This document shows, piece by piece, positions 26,060-34,998 of a stretch of DNA of 64,000 nucleotides. The position numbers were made by a program, and so were the translations under genes. Position 1 is the stretch's first letter. Each line of letters starts with the position of its first letter. The notes below the pieces were generated by a model. The model did no database searches. It saw only the letters and a program-made list of their open reading frames with translations, and was not told the DNA's origin. This DNA is from Streptomyces sp. NBC_01707 (GTDB lineage Bacteria > Actinomycetota > Actinomycetes > Streptomycetales > Streptomycetaceae), in the NCBI RefSeq assembly GCF_041438805.1, contig NZ_CP109190.1, positions 6,262,001 to 6,326,000 on the forward strand, read 5' to 3'.

Positions 26060-27730
26060 GTGAGAGCAACAAGAAGCACGACACGAACGGGCCCCGTCAC
26101 CGCCCTGCTGACCGCACTGGCCACCCTCCTCGGGATCATCGCTCTCAGTGCCCTCGGCCTGGGCACGGCCCACGCCCGGTCGGCCGACGACCTCGCCACC
26201 GGCCTCCACATCAGTGACGGCCGCTTACTCGAAGGCAACGGAAACGACTTCATCATGCGCGGCGTCAACCACGCCCACACCTGGTACCCGGGCGAGACCC
26301 GGTCGCTGGCCGACATCAAGGCGTTGGGCGCCAACACCGTCCGCGTCGTTCTCTCCGACGGCTACCGCTGGAGCGAGAACAGCCCCGCGGACGTGGCCGG
26401 CATCGTCGCCCAGTGCAAGGCCAACCGGCTCATCTGCGTACTGGAGGTGCACGACACCACCGGCTACGGCGAGGACGCCGCGGCCGGCACGCTCGACCAC
26501 GCCGCCGACTACTGGATCGGCCTGCAGGACGTGCTCGCCGGCGAAGAGAACTACGTGATCATCAACATCGGCAACGAGCCCTGGGGCAACACCAACCCCG
26601 GGGGCTGGACCGCGCCCACGATCGCCGCCGTCCAGAAACTGCGGGACGCCGGGCTCCAGCACACGATCATGGTGGATGCGCCCAACTGGGGCCAGGACTG
26701 GCAAGGGGTCATGCGCGCCAACGCCCAGTCCGTCTATGACGCCGACCCCACCGGCAACCTGATCTTCTCGATCCACATGTACAGCGTCTACAACACCGCC
26801 CAGAAGGTCACCGACTACCTGCATGCCTTCGTCGACGCCGGACTGCCCATCCTCATCGGCGAGTTCGGGGGTCCCGCCGACCAGTACGGCGACCCTGACG
26901 AGGACACCATGATGGCCACCGCCGAGCAGCTCAGACTCGGCTACCTGGCATGGTCGTGGAGCGGCAACACCGACCCGATCCTCGACCTGGCGATCGACTT
27001 CGATCCCAGCCGGCTCAGCTCCTGGGGCCGGCGCATCTTCAACGGCGTCAACGGCATCGCCCAGACCTCCCGGGAAGCCACCGTCTACGGAGGCGGCAAC
27101 CCCGGCGACACCCAGGCCCCGTCCGCTGCCGGCACCCCGACCGCCTCTGCCGTGGCCGCCACCTCCGTCACCCTCACCTGGACTGCCGCCACCGACAACG
27201 TCGGCGTCACCGGCTACGACATCGTCCGCGTCAGCGGCGGCTCCGAGACCACGGTCGCCGCCTCCGCCACCAACACCACCACCGTGACCGGCCTCACCGC
27301 CGACACGGCGTACACCTTCGCCGTCTACGCCCGCGACGCGGCCGGGAACCGCTCGGCCCGCTCGGACACGGTGAGTGTGACCACGGACAAGGGCGGCAGC
27401 ACACCCGGTGTGGGCTGCGCCGTCGGCTACCGCGTCGTCGGCGAGTGGCCCGACGGCTTCCAGGGCGAGATCACCATCCGCAACACCGGCGCCACCGCCA
27501 TCAACGGCTGGACCCTCGCCTTCGCCTTCGCCGACGGCCAGACCGTCACCAACATGTGGGGAGGCGTCCCCACCCAGAACGGCGGCACGGTGAGCGTCGC
27601 TCCCGCCTCGTACACCTCCACGATCCCCACCGGTGGGTCGGTCACGGTCGGCTTCACCGCCGGCAAGGGCACGACCAACGCCGCACCGACCGCGTTCACC
27701 CTGAGCGGTGCCAGCTGCGCCACGGCCTGA
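26060..27730 (+). CDS. Secreted endo-beta-1,4-mannanase (GH5) with Fn3 and CBM2 domains
   Basis: This 556-aa protein has an Arg/Thr-rich signal peptide that ends near LGTAHARSA (about residue 44). The GH5 catalytic domain follows, with RGVNHAHTWYPGETRSLADI, the acid/base Glu173 in INIGNEPWGN and the nucleophile Glu268 in LIGEFGG. A Fn3 domain (about 355-445) and a C-terminal CBM2 come next; in the CBM2, CAVGY and the final CATA carry its paired Cys, and WPDGFQ and NGWTLAF supply aromatic binding residues. The catalytic sequence matches the Streptomyces mannanase subgroup (GH5_8, EC 3.2.1.78) more closely than cellulases. It cleaves mannan backbones in plant material, with CBM2 anchoring to crystalline polysaccharide. 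The GTG start places the CebR box in the promoter. Confidence 0.93.
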   Translation: MRATRSTTRTGPVTALLTALATLLGIIALSALGLGTAHARSADDLATGLHISDGRLLEGNGNDFIMRGVNHAHTWYPGETRSLADIKALGANTVRVVLSDGYRWSENSPADVAGIVAQCKANRLICVLEVHDTTGYGEDAAAGTLDHAADYWIGLQDVLAGEENYVIINIGNEPWGNTNPGGWTAPTIAAVQKLRDAGLQHTIMVDAPNWGQDWQGVMRANAQSVYDADPTGNLIFSIHMYSVYNTAQKVTDYLHAFVDAGLPILIGEFGGPADQYGDPDEDTMMATAEQLRLGYLAWSWSGNTDPILDLAIDFDPSRLSSWGRRIFNGVNGIAQTSREATVYGGGNPGDTQAPSAAGTPTASAVAATSVTLTWTAATDNVGVTGYDIVRVSGGSETTVAASATNTTTVTGLTADTAYTFAVYARDAAGNRSARSDTVSVTTDKGGSTPGVGCAVGYRVVGEWPDGFQGEITIRNTGATAINGWTLAFAFADGQTVTNMWGGVPTQNGGTVSVAPASYTSTIPTGGSVTVGFTAGKGTTNAAPTAFTLSGASCATA

Positions 27731-27747
27731 CCTGGCTGGCCCGCTGA

Positions 27748-27773
27748 CCGGCAGGGGTACTCGCCCCTGCCGG
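27748..27773 (+). terminator. Terminator after the mannanase gene
   Basis: A perfect 10-bp stem, 27748-27757 (CCGGCAGGGG) with 27764-27773, has a 6-nt loop and lies 17 bp after the stop. It separates the gene from a convergent DUF397 gene. Confidence 0.75.
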
Positions 27774-27822
27774 ACAGTGCGTCGTCACCCTCGAACGGTG
27801 GCGAGGTGGATCGGACCCCGAC

Positions 27823-28014
27823 CTACTGGGTGCGCAGGAATGCGACGAAGCCCGCCCACGCGCTGTGGCGTACGGCTATGTGGGGCCTACGGGGCTGCTT
27901 GGAGTCCCGTACACCAACCGCCGAACACAGGTCCGCGACCTCCACGCACTCGCCACCCGTTCCGTTGCTGTAGCTGCTCTTTCGCCACTGGGTGGGAGCG
28001 GTGGGCAGGTTCAT
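27823..28014 (-). CDS. DUF397 domain protein
   Basis: This 63-aa protein is a complete DUF397 domain: WRKSSYSNGTGGECVEVA near the N-terminus, then VGVRDSKQP, and the C-terminal WAGFVAFLR. Such proteins are found across actinobacteria, nearly always beside an XRE/DUF5753 regulator and often an RsbW-like ATPase. In S. coelicolor homologous pairs (for example WhiJ with its partners, and the BldB-like group) influence development. The start overlaps the stop of the XRE gene in an ATGA. Its exact biochemical role is unknown; it may antagonise the XRE partner. Confidence 0.93.
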   Translation of the reverse strand: MNLPTAPTQWRKSSYSNGTGGECVEVADLCSAVGVRDSKQPRRPHIAVRHSAWAGFVAFLRTQ

Positions 28015-28859
28015 CGGGAATGCTCCTCGAGGGTCTCGCGGATCAATGAGCTCGATCGCTCAGGGCTGAGAGCCAGCGCCCTGAGATGGTCGAACGCCTT
28101 TGTGTACAGGCTGACATCCGCAGCGCTTTCGAGGTAGACCGAGTCGGTCAGTCCTTCCCGGTAGACCACGTCAGGGTCCTCTTGCTCCGGAAAGCCGAGA
28201 ACGGTGAACGGACCTGTGACCGGGTAGGCACCCGCGTCGTAGGGCAGCACCTGCACGGTCACATTTCTGAGTCTCGCGATGCCGAGAGCACGTTCCAGCT
28301 GCCTGGCCATGACCGCTCGGCTGCCGACCACGTGCTTGAGAGTGCTCTCGTGAATCACCGTCCAGAGATCCGGCGGATTCTCGGCTGTGAGGAGCTGCTG
28401 CCGACGCATGCGCACGTCGACCAGTCGCTGAATCTCGTCATCGGACAGGTCGGCCGAGGCCCGGCTCAGCTCGGCTGCGTACTCCGCCGTCTGAAGCAGC
28501 CCAGGAATGAACTCCCCCTGGTAGCTGCGGAGATCGGAGGCGGCCTGCTCCAGCCCTACGTAGACCGAGAACCACGAAGGCACGGCGTCGCCGTGGGCGT
28601 GCCACCAGCCCTTGGTCTTGGATTCCTTCGCGAGAGACTTCAGGAGGTCGCGCAGTTCGTCTGATGTTCCGTAGAAGCGGCACAACGCGTCCACGTCCGA
28701 TGGCTGAACCCGCCCCTGGCCGGTCTCCAGCCGATTGACCTTGGAACCGCTCCAGTCGAGCTCCTTGCCGACTTGGTTGCAGGTCAGGCCACTCTCCTCG
28801 CGGAGCTTCTTGAGCTCGATCGCCAGTCGGCGGCGACGTGCTGTCGGTGAACCGGCCAT
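28011..28859 (-). CDS. XRE-family HTH regulator with DUF5753 domain
   Basis: This 282-aa protein has an N-terminal helix-turn-helix (residues about 10-65; LKKLREESGLTCNQVGKELD, then WSGSKVNRLETGQ). The C-terminal DUF5753 domain has the landmarks YQGEFIPGLLQTAEYA, RRQQLLT and YDAGAYPVTGPFTVL. The ATG at 28859 has a good SD (GGGAG 5 nt upstream); an in-frame ATG at 28877 is the alternative. It is coupled by 4 nt to the DUF397 gene, a widespread actinobacterial pair. It presumably binds its own promoter in the divergent space before the ATPase gene. Confidence 0.92.
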   Translation of the reverse strand: MAGSPTARRRRLAIELKKLREESGLTCNQVGKELDWSGSKVNRLETGQGRVQPSDVDALCRFYGTSDELRDLLKSLAKESKTKGWWHAHGDAVPSWFSVYVGLEQAASDLRSYQGEFIPGLLQTAEYAAELSRASADLSDDEIQRLVDVRMRRQQLLTAENPPDLWTVIHESTLKHVVGSRAVMARQLERALGIARLRNVTVQVLPYDAGAYPVTGPFTVLGFPEQEDPDVVYREGLTDSVYLESAADVSLYTKAFDHLRALALSPERSSSLIRETLEEHSR

Positions 28860-29086
28860 ATCAACTCCCTCTCGCATAACGGAGATTCCATCCCACCGGA
28901 ACCGGCCGACTCAGCCAATCACTCTAAGGAGCGAATCTCGCCGTGCACATTGCATTAGGGGATGCGCTCAGTTCATCCTTCCAATGGCGCCACTCACTGT
29001 GAGCGCGCGTAACGCTCCGCTGATCATGTGGGGTCAGGGGGAGACGGCATGCGACGAGAGGGGTCTTCGTGATCCGGGAAGCGTGT

Positions 29087-29548
29087 ATGTCACGAAAGCC
29101 GTGGAACCTGCACTTTCTGGCGGAGCCTGAGGAAGTGCAGGTTCCACGGCGCGTGCTGCGGATCCACTTGGGGCTGTGGGGCTTGGGCGAACTCATCGAC
29201 GCGGCCCAACTCTGCGTCAGCGAACTCGTCTCCAACGTGATCATCCACGTCGGTCGCGGCACCCCCACCACCCTCGCCGTGTCCATGAAGGGCAGCGATC
29301 TGCGCATCGAGGTCCATGACCCCGACACCCGCACTCTGCCCACGCTCCTCCACGAAGGCGTCGACTGCGAAACGGGTCGGGGTATGGGGCTCATCACCGG
29401 TGTGGCCGACCGCTGGGGCGTTCAACTCCTCGTTGACCGGAAGGTGACTTGGTGCGAGCTGACCACAGCGCCGGCCGCGCAAACGGCCATGTCGCAGGAT
29501 CCGGTGTCACGCGGGCTGAAGCCCTGCTGCATCTCTATGCAGTGGTGA
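29087..29548 (+). CDS. RsbW-like HATPase_c ATP-binding protein
   Basis: This 153-aa protein is a stand-alone GHKL ATPase domain of the anti-sigma/regulatory kinase type. Motif N is AAQLCVSELVSNVIIHVG (Glu and Asn), G1 is LRIEVHDPDTRTL, and G2 is TGRGMGLITGVADRWG. The length and the lack of other domains fit RsbW/SpoIIAB-like proteins that are abundant in Streptomyces beside XRE/DUF397 pairs. It may phosphorylate an anti-anti-sigma factor or bind a partner; neither is visible here. The ATG at 29087 is preferred over a GTG at 29069. Confidence 0.87.
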   Translation: MSRKPWNLHFLAEPEEVQVPRRVLRIHLGLWGLGELIDAAQLCVSELVSNVIIHVGRGTPTTLAVSMKGSDLRIEVHDPDTRTLPTLLHEGVDCETGRGMGLITGVADRWGVQLLVDRKVTWCELTTAPAAQTAMSQDPVSRGLKPCCISMQW

Positions 29549-29727
29549 AGTCGGCAGGCGAGTCCAAGCCGAGTCGGCTGAGCACGGCCTTGGCCGAGGA
29601 AGCGGTGATCGATCTCATCACGGACTTCCTTCACTGGCTTCGGGCGCACGGCTGCGACGAGGAAGAGATCCTGGACCGAGCTCAGCAGCGTTTTGACAGC
29701 CAGTCGGCGATGATCGTGGTGAGCTGA
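29452..29727 (+). CDS. Small hypothetical protein overlapping the ATPase 3' end
   Basis: This 91-aa frame begins with GTG 29452 and runs out of phase with the last 97 nt of the ATPase gene. The part beyond the overlap has convincing coding character: GVTRAEALLHLYAVVKSAGE, AEEAVIDLITDFLHWLRAHG and DEEEILDRAQQRFDSQSAM. It is an acidic, mostly helical protein of the type often seen just after RsbW-like genes in Streptomyces. There is no in-frame ATG, so the start is uncertain. A long overlap could couple its translation to the ATPase. Confidence 0.55.
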   Translation: MRADHSAGRANGHVAGSGVTRAEALLHLYAVVKSAGESKPSRLSTALAEEAVIDLITDFLHWLRAHGCDEEEILDRAQQRFDSQSAMIVVS

Positions 29728-29768
29728 GTGCGGCAGGCGATCCGCCGGTCCGAGGCCGCCCTCAGCTC
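29721..29768. terminator. Bulged hairpin between the small gene and drmB
   Basis: Arms GAGCTGAG (29721-29728) and CTCAGCTC (29761-29768) pair perfectly. They are extended inward past a one-base bulge on each side by GCGGC/GCCGC (29730-29734 with 29755-29759), and a third small stem GGCG/CGCC lies inside. It overlaps the stop of the small plus-strand gene and is 114 bp after the drmB stop, so it could end transcription from both sides. Confidence 0.55.
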
Positions 29769-29881
29769 TGAAGCGCGGGGACTGGAAACGAAGCGCCAGC
29801 TACCGTCCAGTCTCCGAGCCCACCGAGGCGTGGGTGGTGTAAGGCGCCGATCCATGTCGGTGTCCCACGGCCAGCCGAATA

Positions 29882-31747
29882 TCACTGCTCCAGTATGTTC
29901 GTGAAGAAGCCCAGGTGTGGATCGTCCGGGGTGCCGACGAGCAGTGCGCGGTCCAACAGGATGTTGTTGTGCTCGCAGCTCGTCTCGGGGAGCATCACGC
30001 AGGCGTGACAGGCGGCAAGGTTGACTCCGCCTGCGCCGGACATCTCCGTCTCCATGCAGAGCGGGTCCGAGGAACACCACTCGGCGCGGTGGACCGCCGA
30101 ACGCACCGTGCGATCGAGAAGCTCCGGTTCGCCCTGCGCCACGAGACCGCCGAGACTGCCTGCCGAGTCGCTCGTCGCCGTGTAGACGAGTACTCCGGCC
30201 ATGTCGTCGTCGGCGTACAGGCGCTCGCGCAGAGAAGCGGCAGGGTATCCGGCCTCCAGGCTCCACTCGTTGATGAGGACATGGGCCAACGTGTGCAGCA
30301 GCACCATGCGAGGCGTGGCGGGAGAGGGCACGGCCTGGCCCTGGTCGCCGGCCCGCTGGTCCAGCACGCGCTGGTGAGCGGTGTGCATCCGCTCGACCCG
30401 GGCCGCCACCGCCACGGCCTTCTCCCAGGTGCCGAGCCGGTCCTCGTCCAGACGGAGGAAGACTCCCTCACCGCGTACCTCCATGGCCGGGAGCCAGAGC
30501 ATCGGCGACGAGGAGAGGGGCATCTCCTTCGAATCGGTCGTCGAGTCGGGATCGGCGAGTCGGGTGAACGCCTTCAGCGCGCGCACCTCTCGGAGCTTCT
30601 TGACCAGCATCGGACCGGTGATACCGAGCGGACCGAGCACACGCTGGTCGCCCTGCGGGGTCTCGCAGACGAACTGCTCGTCGTGGGACTGCTCGCTCTC
30701 GTCGTTGCCCGAGCAGAGACGCTCGTACTCCTTGTTGCGCAGGGCGCGGTAGCGATGGTCGAAGGTGGGAGCCGTCTCACCGTCGGAGTCCTCCTCGCGT
30801 TCCGCGTCGAGCAGCGTCATCACTTCGTCGAGGGAAATGGGCCACTTCTCGGGGAAAACGGCATCGAGATAGATCCCGACGGACACGCGGTCGTCGTACT
30901 TCCGAAGCTTCTCCCAGTGTTCGGCGAGCGGATCTGTGCGACCGTCGCTCCACGGCGGGATGGAGAGCGCGGACTTCAGTACCGGCTGCCACACAGCCGA
31001 AGAACCGCGCTGGAGCGTGCGCAGGGGCAGTCCGCACTCCTGGGCGGGAACGGAGGTGCCGAGCCAAGGGCGGGCGCCTTGGCACTTGAGCCCCAGATCC
31101 TTTAGCGCGTTCCTGCGGAAGGAGCCCTCCATCGAGACCTCGGAGGCCTTTCCACAGGTGCAGGAGACGAGGATGGAGCGGAGCGAGGATGTCCGCCCGG
31201 ACGAGCGCAACCTGAGCTTCCCGCCGCACGGCCCGACCGTCGAGGCCCCGCGTTCGGTGGAGCGGTGCACCCACTGCCGGTACGGGAACTCGTCGAGGTG
31301 CCCGGCCTCGCAGGCGACGACGAAACGGGAGGGCGCGAGATCGACTTCGCATGTGCCGCACACGCTTCGACCGGAGGGTGGGTTGAAGTCCTGGTGCCGT
31401 TGCAGCTCCATGCACTCCGGGCAGGAGTGCATCAGGGGGAATCGTCGGACCCGCAGCCCGTCCGTGCTCGTGTCGTCGGACGCGGGCGGCAGCCTGAAGT
31501 ACTTGACGTCGAGCAGTCGGGCCAGGCGCCTCTCGTGGATCCGCGGCGATTCGTCCGAGCTCCAGCTCCGGTCGGCCCCGTCCAGGCCCGAGATCACGAA
31601 GGACTCGTGGTCGACGGCAAGGAGCGATCCGACACCGTATGTGGTGATCGCCTGGGCCCGGCGGACCGTGCCGCGTCGGGGCAAGCTGTGGGCGGGGGCG
31701 GCGCCGTTCGCACCGGTCCGGCGACGGCGGGCGGGGGGCGGGGTCAT
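29882..31747 (-). CDS. drmB: DrmB-like DUF1998 protein (DISARM core component)
   Basis: This 621-aa protein has an N-terminal block RRAQAITTYGVGSLLAVDHE and a four-Cys zinc-type cluster (CPECMELQRH, then CGTCEVDLA and CEAGHLDEF). A C-terminal DUF1998 domain has LLHTLAHVLINEWSLEAGYP at about residue 486 and a second Cys group near residue 560-600 (CSSDPLC, CHACVMLPETSCEH). This architecture is that of DrmB, which forms the DISARM core complex with the DrmA helicase and helps it bind DNA. The ATG overlaps the drmA stop by 4 nt. It is the last gene of the operon. The assignment rests on the domain order and the drmA neighbour. Confidence 0.82.
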   Translation of the reverse strand: MTPPPARRRRTGANGAAPAHSLPRRGTVRRAQAITTYGVGSLLAVDHESFVISGLDGADRSWSSDESPRIHERRLARLLDVKYFRLPPASDDTSTDGLRVRRFPLMHSCPECMELQRHQDFNPPSGRSVCGTCEVDLAPSRFVVACEAGHLDEFPYRQWVHRSTERGASTVGPCGGKLRLRSSGRTSSLRSILVSCTCGKASEVSMEGSFRRNALKDLGLKCQGARPWLGTSVPAQECGLPLRTLQRGSSAVWQPVLKSALSIPPWSDGRTDPLAEHWEKLRKYDDRVSVGIYLDAVFPEKWPISLDEVMTLLDAEREEDSDGETAPTFDHRYRALRNKEYERLCSGNDESEQSHDEQFVCETPQGDQRVLGPLGITGPMLVKKLREVRALKAFTRLADPDSTTDSKEMPLSSSPMLWLPAMEVRGEGVFLRLDEDRLGTWEKAVAVAARVERMHTAHQRVLDQRAGDQGQAVPSPATPRMVLLHTLAHVLINEWSLEAGYPAASLRERLYADDDMAGVLVYTATSDSAGSLGGLVAQGEPELLDRTVRSAVHRAEWCSSDPLCMETEMSGAGGVNLAACHACVMLPETSCEHNNILLDRALLVGTPDDPHLGFFTNILEQ

Positions 31748-34700
31748 CGGGTTCCCTCCATGAACAGGGCGGACTCGGCGTCGACGTCGCGCAGGCTCCA
31801 GAGCGTGGACCACGCCTCGGCATCCTCGGTCTCGTCGTCGTACGCCTTCAGGAGCGAGGGGGCGCGACGGCCTCGGAGGGGTTCGAAGAGCAGGCCGCTG
31901 TGGATGTCGGCCTCCTCGCACCACCAGTCGACGAACTCGTCGAAGCCTTGGGACACGGCCTCGGTCTCTTCCGGGGTGACTCCGCGGACGCGTTCCAGGA
32001 GCACGGACTTGATGGTGCCCCGGAGCACGTCTTCGTAGGACTCGACCCTGCCTGCCCCGTCGTTCGGCCGGGCGGCCGGGATCATGATGCGGGCCAGGGC
32101 AACGATCACCGCGTGCAGGCCCCGTTCGCGGGCGCGGGCGGAGAACGGGGTGACCGAGGTGGACTCGACCTCGCGGTACAGGGCCGAGTGGAAGTGCTGG
32201 AAGCTCTCGTAATGTGAACGGTCCCGGGAGCGGGACGAGTTGAGCATGACCGTGACCAGTCCGGGGTACGCGCGGCCGACCCGGCTGGTGGCCTGGATGT
32301 ACTCGGCGGTCGTCTGTGGCTGGCCCATCACGGCCATGAGGCCGAGGCGGTCCACGTCCACACCCACCGCGATCATGTTGGTGGCGAGCAGGACGTCCAC
32401 GGTGTCCTCGTCGGGGAGCCGCTTCTCGATGCCTTTCAGACGGGTGGGGATCTCGCTGGCGTCGATCCGGCTCGTCAGCTCCGAGTAGTTGGCGACCGAG
32501 CGGACCTCCACGCCCTCCCGTTCGGCGAGCAGCTCCAGATAGGCCACCACGTCGTCGTGCACCTGGAGTTCGGCCGCCGAGAGCAGTCGGAGGCTGTTGA
32601 AGTAGCCGACGAGACTCCAGTAGGCGTCGCGCACCTCGTCGTCGGTCTTCGCATGCTTGGCCCGGTGCAACAGGGTGGCGTACGTGCGGATCAGCAGCGT
32701 GGACTGGCTGGTGCCGGGGGCCAGGAGGCCGACGTAGCGGCGGCTCGCCTTCTCCTCGCGCGGTGTCTCCACGGCGAACCATGAGTCGCGGGCGTCCAGG
32801 CCGGCGGGCGGGAACTGCCGTACGTCGCGGGCGAAGAGATGGCGACCCTGGTCGGCGGCGCGACGGATGGTCGCCGTGGAGGCGATCACCTTGGGGCGGT
32901 CGGCGAGCGCGTCGACGGCCGTCTCGTAGAGGCCGGTGAGCGTTCCCAACGGTCCTGAGATCAGGTGGAGTTCGTCCTGGACGATCAGTTCCGGGGGCGG
33001 GATGGCGCCGTCCGGGTCGTCGCGGTTGAAGAGCGCGGAGGTTGCCGGACGCCACGGCATCGAGGCGAACTTGTCGACGGTGGCGATCACCAGCGTGGGA
33101 CGGGCGTCGTACACCGCCTCGTCGATCAGGTGGACGGGCAGGCCGTCGGTGAAGTCGCAGCGCGTGCCGGGGCAGCGGATGTTCATCCGCTTGGCGTCCT
33201 CGTCGACCTTGTAGTCCCGGGCGTCGAGGCGGGTCCCGCACCAAGGACAGGCATGCAACTGGACGGGGTTCTCGGTGGCGAGGCGCTTGTCGAGGCTCCG
33301 CTGCAGCTCGTCGAGTTTCAGGCTCGCCTCGGCCAGCGTGTTGGGGGTGGCCGAACGGCCCACCCACATGCCGACGGAGAACTCCTCCTGGCCCAGCTCG
33401 GGAGTGTGACGTCGCATGTTTTCCATGGCGCAGAGCAGGATCGCCGCGCGCTCGAACTGCTGGAGAGTGAGCAGACGCAACGTGTAGCGCATGAGGACGG
33501 TGACACCGCCGCCGTGCGCGCCCTTGCGGATGCGGCGCAGGAACGACGTGAGGGCGATCAGTCCGAGATAGGCCTCCGTCTTGCCACCACCGGTGGGGAA
33601 CCACAACAGGTCGGAAACCTCCCGGTCGCGGTGCCCGGGATCGTCGATGCCGGCCAGACAGAGGAGCACGAAAGCGATCTGGAAGGGGCGCCAGCGACCG
33701 GCGGCCGGATCGGGGGAGCCGACGCGCCCGCTCTTCACCCAGGCGCTGCGGGCGCGCTGCTCGGCCATGGCCCGGTTGGCCAGTCGGAACGCCCTCATCA
33801 GATCGGGCTTGGTCCGGAGCAGCTCGATGCCCTCACGGATCCGGTCGAGAGCCTCGCAGCAGGCCTCCACCTGGATCGAAGCGGGCTTCTCGTGCGCGCT
33901 GCCCGCCAGGGCCGCCGCCTCGATGGCCTTACGGTCGATCCACAGGTCGTAGCCCATGGCCAGCTCCCCCAGAGCGGCCAGTACCTCGGCGTCGGACCTC
34001 TCCGCCAGCCCCAGCATGGACAGCGCCGAGCTGTCGATCTCCGGATTGGAGTCGGTGAGCAGCACCTCCACACTGGGCACGAACTCGCTCCGAACCTCGG
34101 TGACCGCGGCCGGAACGGGGTCGGTCACACCAATCGGCGGCGGGGTCCAGTCCCATTCGGCGGTGCAGCCGTGACCGACGGCGAAGGTCGGAGCATGGCG
34201 GTGCAGCAGCCGACTGGTGGCAATCTCCGGGTCATGGGCGGCGGCCGGGGCGGGACGTTCGACGAACGCCGTGGAGCCGTTGGCTGCCCGTACCGTCAGA
34301 CCGCACTGGAACAGGGAGAAGGCGTCCTGGAGATCCCGCTCGCCGACCTTCTGCGTGTTGATCAGAGTGACCGTGATCGTGACCGTGCCGGTGGTGGGGT
34401 CGGGGCGACGGACGTTCACCCGAAGTAGGACCCTGTCGTCGAGCCCCTTGCGCTTGTCGCTGTCGGGCGTCGTGACGTCGAACTGGAAGTCCGGGAGTTC
34501 GAGTTCCTTGCGTCGCCAATGCTCCCGCTGGTCGGCGGTGGTACGGGCCTCGGCACGGTGGGCAGGGATCGGATGGCCGTCCGCGTCTGTGGGCTCGTAG
34601 ACGGCGGCGCGCGCCGAGACCACGATTGTGTCGCTTATGCCCGGGTCGACCGCGAAGGTCAGACCCATCGAGGAAGGACGACGGTCCGCCGCGGCGCCGA

Positions 34701-34998
34701 CGTCCTGCCCCGTACCGGACTCCTCGACGTCGTCGCGGCGGAGCAGCGGGGTGACGTCCAGACCCTCCTGTTCGGCGGCGTCCTCGTCCTTCCGCTTCTG
34801 CGCGGCTCTGTCGGCGGCACGCGGGTACAGCACGCCGGTGAGATAGCGATCGATCGGCGCGTCCTGGGTGAGTACCTCGTCCCGGTCGTCCGGCTCGGCG
34901 TCCTCGGCGGGGCCGAGGAGCTCACGGCGGAGTCCGACCAGGAGCTCCTCGTCCCGGACCCGATAGTGCTCGGAGTGCCGACCTGATGTCTGTGTCAC
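31744..34998 (-). CDS. drmA: DrmA-like SF2 helicase (DISARM core component)
   Basis: This 1084-aa protein has an N-terminal region of about 450 residues, then the helicase core. Walker A is LLWFPTGGGKTEAY (about residue 469). A Cys cluster CPWCGTRL/CPGTRC lies at about residue 588, inside the helicase. Motif II is LIVQDELHLISGPLG (about 675), ASTATIRRA is motif III, and the motif VI region is YIQATSRVGRAYPG (about 906). The DELH Walker B and internal zinc-type cluster are typical of DrmA/DUF1998-linked helicases. In DISARM, DrmAB senses and acts on incoming phage DNA. The GTG start overlaps the UvrD stop by 4 nt. Its operon partners are unusual for DISARM: a UvrD-like and an Hsp90-helicase protein, and no DrmC. 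Confidence 0.82.
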   Translation of the reverse strand: MTQTSGRHSEHYRVRDEELLVGLRRELLGPAEDAEPDDRDEVLTQDAPIDRYLTGVLYPRAADRAAQKRKDEDAAEQEGLDVTPLLRRDDVEESGTGQDVGAAADRRPSSMGLTFAVDPGISDTIVVSARAAVYEPTDADGHPIPAHRAEARTTADQREHWRRKELELPDFQFDVTTPDSDKRKGLDDRVLLRVNVRRPDPTTGTVTITVTLINTQKVGERDLQDAFSLFQCGLTVRAANGSTAFVERPAPAAAHDPEIATSRLLHRHAPTFAVGHGCTAEWDWTPPPIGVTDPVPAAVTEVRSEFVPSVEVLLTDSNPEIDSSALSMLGLAERSDAEVLAALGELAMGYDLWIDRKAIEAAALAGSAHEKPASIQVEACCEALDRIREGIELLRTKPDLMRAFRLANRAMAEQRARSAWVKSGRVGSPDPAAGRWRPFQIAFVLLCLAGIDDPGHRDREVSDLLWFPTGGGKTEAYLGLIALTSFLRRIRKGAHGGGVTVLMRYTLRLLTLQQFERAAILLCAMENMRRHTPELGQEEFSVGMWVGRSATPNTLAEASLKLDELQRSLDKRLATENPVQLHACPWCGTRLDARDYKVDEDAKRMNIRCPGTRCDFTDGLPVHLIDEAVYDARPTLVIATVDKFASMPWRPATSALFNRDDPDGAIPPPELIVQDELHLISGPLGTLTGLYETAVDALADRPKVIASTATIRRAADQGRHLFARDVRQFPPAGLDARDSWFAVETPREEKASRRYVGLLAPGTSQSTLLIRTYATLLHRAKHAKTDDEVRDAYWSLVGYFNSLRLLSAAELQVHDDVVAYLELLAEREGVEVRSVANYSELTSRIDASEIPTRLKGIEKRLPDEDTVDVLLATNMIAVGVDVDRLGLMAVMGQPQTTAEYIQATSRVGRAYPGLVTVMLNSSRSRDRSHYESFQHFHSALYREVESTSVTPFSARARERGLHAVIVALARIMIPAARPNDGAGRVESYEDVLRGTIKSVLLERVRGVTPEETEAVSQGFDEFVDWWCEEADIHSGLLFEPLRGRRAPSLLKAYDDETEDAEAWSTLWSLRDVDAESALFMEGTR

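Noticed and set aside
29882..33604. A single 1240-codon minus-strand frame that could be read as a larger DrmB.
   Set aside because: The part before 31747 is Arg/Pro/His-rich and lies out of frame over the drmA coding sequence. The true start is the ATG that overlaps the drmA stop.
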